From an uncultured Massilia sp. (GTDB lineage Bacteria; Pseudomonadota; Gammaproteobacteria; Burkholderiales; Burkholderiaceae): 11,348 nucleotides of DNA. A program made the translations under genes and the position numbers. Positions within the stretch are counted from its first letter, which is position 1. Each line of letters begins with the position of its first letter. Positions 6,464 through 11,348 of the stretch are shown one piece after another. The stretch spans positions 1 to 11,348 of the forward strand of contig CAMPHU010000152.1 of the NCBI GenBank assembly GCA_946886065.1. The letters are read 5' to 3'. The notes under the pieces were generated by a model. The model was not told the DNA's origin and did not search any database. It saw only the letters and a program-made list of their open reading frames with translations.

Positions 6464-6491
6464 ATTATAAAGCTTTTGCAGCAGCTTTTGC
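6464..6491 (-). promoter_or_regulatory. fmdB promoter with perfect -10 and a 9-base direct repeat
   Basis: The minus strand has a perfect TATAAT (6469-6464); transcription would start near 6457, giving a leader of about 26 bases. No good -35 hexamer is spaced from it. Instead the sequence AGCTTTTGC (plus-strand reading) occurs twice, at 6471-6479 and 6483-6491, a 12-base period covering the -35 zone. This suggests a promoter that relies on an activator, though the protein is unknown. The transcript would serve fmdB, DUF502, aspS and perhaps nudB. Confidence 0.6.
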
Positions 6492-6540
6492 CCGTTGGCC
6501 TGCCACGGAGCCGCCTGCAGCGCAACAGGGACGGTAAATG

Positions 6541-6569
6541 GTGTTGTTTTTCACCATCGTCAACAACAC
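6541..6569. repeat. 8+8 inverted repeat between opposing promoters
   Basis: GTGTTGTT (6541-6548) and AACAACAC (6562-6569) are perfect inverted copies separated by 13 bases. A competing pair, TGGTG/CACCA, overlaps the left arm. It lies upstream of both the fmdB promoter and the candidate plus-strand promoter, a natural place for a shared operator. No regulator is identified. Confidence 0.45.
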
Positions 6570-6575
6570 TTTCGT

Positions 6576-6604
6576 TTGCTCAAGCCCCGCCGAGGTGATT
6601 TAAT
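6576..6604 (+). promoter_or_regulatory. Candidate plus-strand sigma-70 promoter
   Basis: TTGCTC (6576-6581), a 17-base spacer and TTTAAT (6599-6604). The -10 matches five of six bases of the consensus, the -35 three of six. It would start transcription near 6611, towards the terminator at 6725-6752. No protein gene lies on this strand, so the call depends on the small-RNA idea. Confidence 0.4.
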
Positions 6605-6610
6605 ACCATC

Positions 6611-6750
6611 TTTCTTAAAAGCATGTTGGCAGCAGAGCTCGGCGCTGTTGTCTCAGTTAAAAAGAAACAGAAGATCGGGCGCGGTGCCGCATCGCCGCCT
6701 GTCCGTAAAAGAACGCTAAGTTTGAAAGCCCGCGCAAGCGGGCTTTTTCT
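6611..6750 (+). ncRNA. Candidate small RNA (about 140 nt)
   Basis: A predicted start near 6611 and a textbook intrinsic terminator on the same strand define a unit of about 140 nt with no supported protein. The terminator has a GCAA tetraloop and a T-rich tail (TTTTTCTTT), as Hfq-dependent RNAs usually do. Inside, GGCAGC can pair with GCTGTT and GGCG with CGCC, with an A/U-rich stretch (GTTAAAAAGAAACAGAAG) between. I do not recognise a known RNA family. The alternative is that the terminator serves only the methyltransferase operon and the promoter match is chance. Confidence 0.35.
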
Positions 6751-6752
6751 TT
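6725..6752. terminator. Bidirectional intrinsic terminator
   Basis: GCCCGC (6728-6733), GCAA loop, GCGGGC (6738-6743), extended by AAA/TTT pairs. The plus-strand tail is TTTTTCTTT, which is strong. The minus-strand tail is TTTCAAACTT, which is weaker, but this strand is where a known gene ends: the methyltransferase stop is about 20 bases before the stem. It closes the ubi/methyltransferase unit. Confidence 0.85.
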
Positions 6753-6762
6753 GGCGCTGCGC

Positions 6763-7362
6763 TCAGCGGCGCCGCCATGCCATCCAGCGCTCCTTGCCGG
6801 CGAAGACGGGAATCGAGTCCTCCACCGGCCTGTTCTCGATGCACTCGAAGCCGTCGGCCAGCAACGCCTCCAGCCGCTCGCGGGCGATCCCGAAGGGCGG
6901 CCCTTTCGGCTTGTCGCCGAAGTAGAAGAATCCCGCCAGCAGCGCCCCCGGGCGCAAGAGTTCCGCCCAGCGCGCGGCGATGCGCGGCCACATCGCGGGC
7001 GGCATCGCGCACAGGAAGGCGCATTCGTAGACCATGTCCAGCGGCCGCGCGGGTTCCCAGGCGAAGAAGTCGGCTTCGAGCACCCGTTCGTCCCACCGCC
7101 CCGCCACCCGCTTCGCGCGGGCCACGGCTTCGGGTGCGAAATCGATGGCGCTGGCGTCCCAGCCCTGCTCCATCAGCCAGGCCAGTTCGTAGCCGCTGCC
7201 GCAGCCGGGAATCAGTACCGTCAGCGGCCGCTCGCAGCCGGCCACGAAGCGGCGCAGCTCCGCCGGAACGGCGCCCCGGTCCCAGGGCGTGAAGCCGCGC
7301 GCGAAGCGCTCGTCCCAGAACCCCGGCTGGAGCGGGTCGCGGTGGGAAAAGTCAGGCGCCAT
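6763..7362 (-). CDS. TPMT-family SAM-dependent methyltransferase
   Basis: A 199-residue class I methyltransferase of the thiopurine methyltransferase family. Family features in order: [16 protein letters not shown] at 15-30, the SAM-binding motif [11 protein letters not shown] at 49-59, acidic Asp at the end of the second strand (AIDFAPEAV), [15 protein letters not shown], then FFYFGD and GPPFGI, and ERWMAWRRR at the C-terminus. Bacterial members methylate sulfur, selenium or tellurium compounds, or are uncharacterised; the substrate here cannot be told from sequence. The start at 7362 lies 11 bases inside ubiB in another frame, so translation is probably coupled. That position in the ubi cluster raises, but does not show, a link to quinone metabolism. 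The following terminator makes it the last gene of the unit. Confidence 0.88.
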   Translation of the reverse strand: MAPDFSHRDPLQPGFWDERFARGFTPWDRGAVPAELRRFVAGCERPLTVLIPGCGSGYELAWLMEQGWDASAIDFAPEAVARAKRVAGRWDERVLEADFFAWEPARPLDMVYECAFLCAMPPAMWPRIAARWAELLRPGALLAGFFYFGDKPKGPPFGIARERLEALLADGFECIENRPVEDSIPVFAGKERWMAWRRR

Positions 7363-8929
7363 GCACCTGCAGCAGGTAGAAGCCGAGCGCCGCGACGCCG
7401 GACCCGCCCAGCAGGAAGGCCAGCACGCCCAGCAGGCGGTTGGTGCGGCGCTGCTGCATCACGAGCATCGCCAGCAGGTCGGAATGGGCGACATTCGGAT
7501 TGGCCAGGTGCGGATGGGTCTCGCGCGCCAGGGCCTGGTGCAGCAGGCGCGGGAACTGCGGGAAGATGTGGGCATAGCGCGGCGCCTCGGCGCGCAGCTT
7601 CTCGACGAAGCCCTGCCAGCCGACCTGCTCGGACATCCAGCGCTCCAGGTAGGGCTTGGCGGTCTTCCACAGGTCCAGGTCGGGGTCGAGCTGGCGTCCC
7701 AGGCCCTCGATGTTGAGCAGGGTCTTCTGCAGCAGCACCAGTTGCGGCTGCACCTCGACGTTGAAGCGGCGCGAAGTCTGGAACAGGCGCAGCAGGATCT
7801 GGCCGAAGGAGATGTCCTTCAGCGGACGGTCGAAGATCGGCTCGCAGCAGGCGCGCACCGCGGATTCCAGCTCGTCGACGCGGGTGGTGGGCGGCGCCCA
7901 GCCGGATTCGATGTGGGCTTCGGCCACGCGCTTGTAGTCGCGGCGGAAGAAGGCCAGGAAGTTCTGCGACAGGTAATCCTTGTCGAAGTCGTTCAGGGTG
8001 CCCACGATGCCGAAGTCGAGCGCGATGTAGCGGCCGAAGGTCTCCTTCTCGATCGAGACCAGGATGTTCCCCGGGTGCATATCGGCATGGAAGAAGCCGT
8101 CGCGGAAGACCTGGGTGAAGAAGATCTCCACGCCGTCGCTCGACAGTTTTTTGAGGTCCACGCCCTCCGCCGCCAGGCGCTCGATCTGGGACACCGGGAT
8201 GCCGCGCATGCGCTCCATCACGATCACGCTGCTGGAGCAGTAGTCCCAGTACATCTCGGGCACCATCAGGAGGGTCGAGTTGGCGAAGTTGCGGCGCAGC
8301 TGGGCCGCGTTGGCCGCTTCGCGCATCAGGTCCAGCTCGTCGTGCAGGTATTTGTCGAATTCGCCCACGACCTCGCGCGGCTTGAGGCGGCGCGCCTCGC
8401 CCCACACGCGCTCGATCAGGCTGGCCGCCATGTGCATCAGGGCGATGTCTTCGTCGATCAGCTTCTTCATGCCCGGGCGGAGCACCTTGACCGCGACGTC
8501 CTTGCCGTTCTTCAGGCGCGCGAAGTGGACCTGGGCGATCGAGGCCGAGGCCACCGGCTCGCGCTCGAAATGGGCGAACAGCTGGTCCGGGTGGGCGCCG
8601 AGCGAGCGCGTGATCTGGGCGATGGCCAGGTCGGAATCGAAGGGCGGCACGCGATCCTGCAGCAGGGCCAGTTCGTCGGCGATATCCTGGGGCATCAGGT
8701 CGCGCCGGGTCGACAGCACCTGGCCGAACTTCACGAAGATCGGGCCGAGCTCCTCCAGCGCCTGGCGCAGGCGGATCGCGCGCGGCGAGGTGATGCGGCG
8801 CCAGAAGAAGAAGGTGCTCATCAGGCGCGCGGTGCGCGGCGCGTTGATGCTGGTGACGGCGATCTCGTCGAGGCCGTACTTGGTGAAGACGGCGAGAATG
8901 CGCACCAGGCGCAGGAATTTCAATATCAT
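7352..8929 (-). CDS. ubiB: Ubiquinone biosynthesis ATPase/kinase-like protein UbiB
   Basis: A 525-residue member of the ADCK/UbiB atypical kinase family, needed for ubiquinone synthesis and thought to use ATP to handle lipid intermediates. The family-specific KxGQ motif is at Lys67-Gln70 ([16 protein letters not shown]), the Ala-rich nucleotide loop at 127-135 (ASASIAQVH), and the nucleotide-binding Lys at 148 (VAVKVLRPG). The catalytic loop HADMHPGN is at 281-288, and the metal-binding Asp305 sits in ALDFGIVG. One C-terminal membrane helix is visible (about 500-521, [20 protein letters not shown]), shorter than the E. coli arrangement of two. Length is close to E. coli UbiB (546). The ATG overlaps the ubiJ stop by four bases (ATGA), a sign of translational coupling. 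All expected key residues are present. Confidence 0.96.
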   Translation of the reverse strand: MILKFLRLVRILAVFTKYGLDEIAVTSINAPRTARLMSTFFFWRRITSPRAIRLRQALEELGPIFVKFGQVLSTRRDLMPQDIADELALLQDRVPPFDSDLAIAQITRSLGAHPDQLFAHFEREPVASASIAQVHFARLKNGKDVAVKVLRPGMKKLIDEDIALMHMAASLIERVWGEARRLKPREVVGEFDKYLHDELDLMREAANAAQLRRNFANSTLLMVPEMYWDYCSSSVIVMERMRGIPVSQIERLAAEGVDLKKLSSDGVEIFFTQVFRDGFFHADMHPGNILVSIEKETFGRYIALDFGIVGTLNDFDKDYLSQNFLAFFRRDYKRVAEAHIESGWAPPTTRVDELESAVRACCEPIFDRPLKDISFGQILLRLFQTSRRFNVEVQPQLVLLQKTLLNIEGLGRQLDPDLDLWKTAKPYLERWMSEQVGWQGFVEKLRAEAPRYAHIFPQFPRLLHQALARETHPHLANPNVAHSDLLAMLVMQQRRTNRLLGVLAFLLGGSGVAALGFYLLQVHGA

Positions 8930-9591
8930 CGGCGGTCCGGGCTCAGAGCGGTGATTGCGCGCGCAGCGCTGGTGGTGTCCTGTTGCGCCAGGCGCTGTTC
9001 GAGCCGGGCGATGCGCTTCGCGGTGCGCTCGACGTCGTCGCGCAGGCGCACCACCTCGGCGGCGAATTCCTCGCGCTGCGCGGGACGCACCAGCACCGGG
9101 CGCTCTTCGGCCAGGAACTCGGCCAGGTTCTCGGCCAGGCGGCGCCCGGCGCCGTTCGCCAGCCCAAGGGCCTGGCGCGCGCCCTCGGCCACGCGGCGGG
9201 CGCCGATCGGCCCGATCGCGCGTTCCAGGTCGTGCTCGGCATCCCAGCGCAGGCCGTTGGCCAGCTGCGAGATCGTGTTCGCGAATTCCGCATCGCCCTC
9301 GATCTTCACGTAGGACAGCGCACGCGAGCGGTCCTGGGCGATCAGCGGCAGGTCGGCCAGCTTGACGCGGATGGTCACCCCGGCCGGACCGCCGTCTTCG
9401 TTGCGGCTGGCTTCCAGCATGCCGTCGGCCGCCACGTGCATGCGCAGCTCAAGGACGCCGGTGTCAATACGGGCTTCCTTGCCCGCATGGCGCGCCAGCG
9501 CCGCGCGCGCCCAGGCCTCCTGGGCAAGCAGGTGGTTGATCGCGGCCAGCGCAGGCATGGCCAGCGCCTGTTGGGGGGAACTCGGGAACAT
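8926..9591 (-). CDS. ubiJ: Ubiquinone biosynthesis accessory factor UbiJ (SCP2 domain)
   Basis: A 221-residue protein between the Tim44 gene and ubiB. The first half (about 12-120) resembles an SCP2 sterol-carrier fold, and the C-terminus is a long charged helix likely to coil ([20 protein letters not shown] and on to about 205). This plan and length match E. coli UbiJ (201 residues), which with UbiK organises the soluble Ubi complex and binds quinone precursors. Sequence identity is not obvious by eye, so the name rests mainly on domain plan and on the ubiE-ubiJ-ubiB order. The ATG at 9591 has no visible Shine-Dalgarno sequence and follows a terminator T-run by only 14 bases. An internal ATG at 9558 ([11 protein letters not shown]) is the alternative start. 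The stop overlaps ubiB by four bases. Confidence 0.85.
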   Translation of the reverse strand: MFPSSPQQALAMPALAAINHLLAQEAWARAALARHAGKEARIDTGVLELRMHVAADGMLEASRNEDGGPAGVTIRVKLADLPLIAQDRSRALSYVKIEGDAEFANTISQLANGLRWDAEHDLERAIGPIGARRVAEGARQALGLANGAGRRLAENLAEFLAEERPVLVRPAQREEFAAEVVRLRDDVERTAKRIARLEQRLAQQDTTSAARAITALSPDRR

Positions 9592-9605
9592 AAAGAATAC
9601 TTTAA

Positions 9606-9637
9606 ATAAAAAAAACCGCCCGTGGAAAGCGGGCGGT
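9606..9637 (-). terminator. Intrinsic terminator after the Tim44 gene
   Basis: On the minus strand ACCGCCCG and CGGGCGGT (9630-9637 and 9615-9622) form an 8-base stem with a seven-base loop, followed by TTTTTTTT-ATTT. It sits about 60 bases past the Tim44 stop and 14 bases before the ubiJ ATG, so it separates ubiE-Tim44 from ubiJ-ubiB. A second perfect 7-base stem-loop (9654-9673) precedes it. Confidence 0.85.
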
Positions 9638-9653
9638 CTCGATCTTACCAGTT

Positions 9654-9673
9654 TGCCGGGAACACACCCGGCA
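9654..9673 (-). other. 7-base stem-loop upstream of the terminator
   Basis: TGCCGGG (9654-9660) pairs perfectly with CCCGGCA (9667-9673) across a six-base loop, 24 bases past the Tim44 stop. It has no T-run. It may stabilise the 3' end of the ubiE-Tim44 message together with the terminator downstream. Confidence 0.45.
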
Positions 9674-9697
9674 GCACGGGAGCTTTACTGAAAATAA

Positions 9698-10669
9698 TTA
9701 CGCTACCTGCTGGATACCTGCCAGCACCCAGCCGCCCGCGCCGGACAGCGGCTTGGACAGGTTCCACACCTCGACCAGCGGCTCGGCCGGCGCGTTCGGG
9801 GCGGTGCGGATCATGGCGTTGAACTGCACGCTCGCCAGGTAGTCGGCGGCGCCGGTCTCGATGCCCAGCAGCTGGGCGTCGACCGACACCACGTCGGTGT
9901 AGTCGGCCGCACCGTTGCGTTCCTGGATCTGCATCTTCAGCTCGGCGAACACTTCCGGCGAGGTGAACTCGCGCAGGTCGTTGGTGTCGCCGCGGTCCCA
10001 GGCCGCCTGCAGGCGGATGAAGGACGACTTTGCCTGGCGCAGGAAGGCTTCCTGGTCGAAGTCGCCCGGCACGCCCCATTGGTTGTGGCTGGCGCCGCCC
10101 TTGTCGAGCATCGCGCCGCCCTGGGGCTGCTGGCCCTGGAAGGCCGAAGGCTGGTAGGCGCCCTGGCGCAGGCCGGAACCGATCTCCGGCGTGGACACCG
10201 CGCCGGCAGGCACCGGCTGGGCCGCGCCGTAGCCGGCCTTGGCGAAGGCCGGGTTGGCCGGGGTGTCCTTGCGGCGGAACATGCGCACGATGAACATCAC
10301 GGCGAGGGCCAGCAGGGCGATCATCAGGATGGTCGAGATCACGCTGGCGAGCGCGCCGCCGATGCCGAAGTGCGACAGCAGTGCGCCCAGGCCCAGGCCC
10401 AGCAGGGCCCCGCCCAGGATGCCCTTCCACATGCTCGGTTTCTTGGCGGCCGCGGCGGCGGCGCCGGTCGCGCCGGCGGCAGCGGCCGGCGCCGCGGTCG
10501 GCGCACGCTGCATGGCCGGAGCCTGCGCCGGGGCCGGGGCAGGCATCTGGCGCACGGTCTGCGACTGGCGGCCGAAGGAACGCTTGCCGCCCATCGGACG
10601 CGCGGTGGCTTCCGCGATCATCGAAACCGCCGTGACGGCCAACATCATCGTGACCAAGAATTTTTTCAT
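9698..10669 (-). CDS. Tim44-like domain membrane protein
   Basis: A 323-residue membrane protein. It has an N-terminal signal sequence (MKKFLVTMMLAVTAVSMIAEATA) with a likely cut after residue 23, a Pro/Ala-rich low-complexity stretch (about 43-75), two membrane helices (about 83-101 and 105-128) followed by a basic stop (RMFRRKD), a Gln/Gly-rich linker, and a C-terminal Tim44-like domain (about 195-323: FLRQAKSSFIRLQAAWDRGD, LREFTSPEVFAELKMQI, VEVWNLSKP). The mitochondrial relative anchors Hsp70 to the import channel; the bacterial role is not established. The start at 10669 is preceded by AGGAAG at six bases, overlapping the ubiE stop; a longer frame from 10714 inside ubiE is rejected. The ten-base gap to ubiE argues for one message. 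Confidence 0.9.
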   Translation of the reverse strand: MKKFLVTMMLAVTAVSMIAEATARPMGGKRSFGRQSQTVRQMPAPAPAQAPAMQRAPTAAPAAAAGATGAAAAAAKKPSMWKGILGGALLGLGLGALLSHFGIGGALASVISTILMIALLALAVMFIVRMFRRKDTPANPAFAKAGYGAAQPVPAGAVSTPEIGSGLRQGAYQPSAFQGQQPQGGAMLDKGGASHNQWGVPGDFDQEAFLRQAKSSFIRLQAAWDRGDTNDLREFTSPEVFAELKMQIQERNGAADYTDVVSVDAQLLGIETGAADYLASVQFNAMIRTAPNAPAEPLVEVWNLSKPLSGAGGWVLAGIQQVA

Positions 10670-10675
10670 CTCGTT

Positions 10676-10681
10676 CTTCCT
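10676..10681 (-). promoter_or_regulatory. Shine-Dalgarno of the Tim44 gene, overlapping the ubiE stop
   Basis: AGGAAG on the minus strand, six bases before the ATG at 10669. Two bases are shared with the ubiE stop codon TAG (10682-10680), so ribosomes ending ubiE could restart on the next gene. It decides the start of the Tim44-domain protein. Confidence 0.7.
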
Positions 10682-11348
10682 AGAGTTTAATACCAGTGTG
10701 CAATGCGGCCACACCCGCCGTCAGGTTGAAATACTGGACCCGCTCCAGTCCCGCATCGAGCATCATCCCTTTCAGGGTGTCCTGGTCGGGGTGCATGCGG
10801 ATCGATTCCGCCAGATAGCGGTAGCTTTCGGCGTCGCCGGCGATCTTTTGTCCCAGCCACGGCAGCACCGAGAACGAATACACGTCATAGGGCTTCTGCA
10901 GCGGCGCGATCACTTTCGAGAACTCCAGCACCAGCAGCTTGCCGCCCGGCTTCAGCACGCGGCGCATTTCCGCCAGCGCCTGGTCCTTGTGCGTCATGTT
11001 GCGCAGGCCGAAGGCCACGCTCACCCGGTCGAAGTAATTGTCCGGGAAAGGCAGTTTCTCTGCGTCACACAGCAAGGTGGGGGTGACGAGTCCTTTATTC
11101 AATAGACGGTCGCGGCCGACGCGCAGCATCGATTCGTTGATGTCGGTGAGCCAGACCTCGCCGGTATGGCCGGCCTGTTTCGCAAAGGCCTTGGCCAGGT
11201 CGCCCGTGCCGCCCGCGATGTCGAGCACCTTGAAGCCCGGGCGCACGCCGGCCTGGGCGATGGTGAAGGCCTTCCAGATGCGGTGCAGGCCGCCCGACAT
11301 CAGGTCGTTCATGACGTCGTACTTGGAGGCGACCGAATGGAAGACCTT
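10680..11348 (-). CDS. ubiE: Ubiquinone/menaquinone C-methyltransferase (5' end outside window)
   Basis: A SAM-dependent C-methyltransferase of ubiquinone (and menaquinone) synthesis. 222 residues are visible; the frame continues past the window edge, and E. coli UbiE is 251, so roughly 20-30 residues are missing. The visible start [20 protein letters not shown] is a near match to the first UbiE signature. The SAM site [17 protein letters not shown], the strand-2 acid ([11 protein letters not shown]), [13 protein letters not shown] and the second signature [16 protein letters not shown] follow, and the end is [11 protein letters not shown]. An internal ATG at 11312 lies inside the conserved signature and is not the true start. 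It leads the ubiE-Tim44 transcript; its promoter is outside the window. Confidence 0.97.
   Translation of the reverse strand, partial: KVFHSVASKYDVMNDLMSGGLHRIWKAFTIAQAGVRPGFKVLDIAGGTGDLAKAFAKQAGHTGEVWLTDINESMLRVGRDRLLNKGLVTPTLLCDAEKLPFPDNYFDRVSVAFGLRNMTHKDQALAEMRRVLKPGGKLLVLEFSKVIAPLQKPYDVYSFSVLPWLGQKIAGDAESYRYLAESIRMHPDQDTLKGMMLDAGLERVQYFNLTAGVAALHTGIKL

Larger units (their letters stand above)
6432..6762. other. Regulatory intergenic region, 331 bases
   Basis: This gap separates the ubi/methyltransferase genes from fmdB. From low to high coordinates it holds the fmdB promoter, an 8+8 inverted repeat (6541-6569), a candidate plus-strand promoter (6576-6604), a possible small-RNA body, and a bidirectional terminator (6725-6752). 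Plus-strand open frames here have no ribosome site and run through or stop just before the terminator, so I do not call a protein. Confidence 0.6.

Noticed and set aside
6495..6719. Plus-strand 74-codon frame ending just before the bidirectional terminator.
   Set aside because: The placement before a terminator is tempting, but there is no ribosome site, the frame begins upstream of the likely promoter, and the product looks random. I kept the region as a possible noncoding RNA.
6611..6750. 6S RNA as the identity of the candidate small RNA.
   Set aside because: The length is near the lower limit, but I cannot find the long central bubble flanked by closing stems that defines 6S RNA, and the strong terminator with adjacent hairpins does not fit.
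7289..9313. Long plus-strand open frame (674 codons) opposite ubiB and ubiJ.
   Set aside because: Same shadow effect. UbiB and UbiJ are clear on the other strand, and the plus-strand product has no recognisable domain.
1..11348. A new multi-gene defence, mobile or biosynthetic system.
   Set aside because: All but one of the minus-strand genes belong to known housekeeping families in an order familiar from betaproteobacteria; there are no repeats, integrases, toxins or unusual gene sets. The novelty here is at most single small elements.

Overview
The window is a GC-rich chromosomal segment from a betaproteobacterium. Oxalobacteraceae of the Massilia/Telluria/Duganella type is my best guess, inferred from gene order, codon use and the kind of AspRS present; no ribosomal RNA is present to confirm it. 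Every protein gene I can support lies on the minus strand, so the window is read here from its high-coordinate end. I see no tRNA, rRNA, CRISPR array, insertion sequence, phage gene or integrase. This is housekeeping DNA, and I did not find a new multi-gene system in it.

Layout in transcription order. (1) 11348-9592: ubiE (5' end outside the window), a Tim44-domain membrane protein, then an intrinsic terminator. (2) 9591-6763: ubiJ, ubiB and a TPMT-family methyltransferase, joined by short overlaps. With ubiE these make a ubiquinone-synthesis cluster. (3) 6762-6432: a 331-base gap with a bidirectional terminator, a possible plus-strand small RNA, an inverted repeat, and the fmdB promoter with a perfect TATAAT. 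(4) 6431-3044: fmdB, a DUF502 membrane protein, aspS and nudB, a close-packed run with GC-rich stem-loops in its gaps. (5) 3043-2679: a markedly AT-richer 365-base gap with a near-consensus sigma-70 promoter and a perfect 7+7 palindrome. (6) 2678-2469: a 69-residue orphan protein with a strong ribosome binding site. (7) 2362-1: a YbhP-like phosphoesterase, cardiolipin synthase B and an Hsp15-like S4 RNA-binding protein (3' end outside the window). The ybhP-clsB pairing is also found in E. coli.

Functional themes. The right half builds and supports ubiquinone: the UbiE C-methyltransferase, the UbiJ lipid-binding scaffold and the UbiB ATPase. The middle serves translation and folate: AspRS and the dihydroneopterin-triphosphate pyrophosphatase NudB. 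The left end serves membrane phospholipid (ClsB) and ribosome rescue (Hsp15).

Most worth a second look: the AspRS carries the His/Gly pair of non-discriminating enzymes; a 140-nt promoter-to-terminator unit on the plus strand may be a small RNA; the 69-residue orphan has strong expression signals; direct and inverted repeats sit around the fmdB promoter; a terminator splits the ubi genes; and intercistronic hairpins recur along the run.
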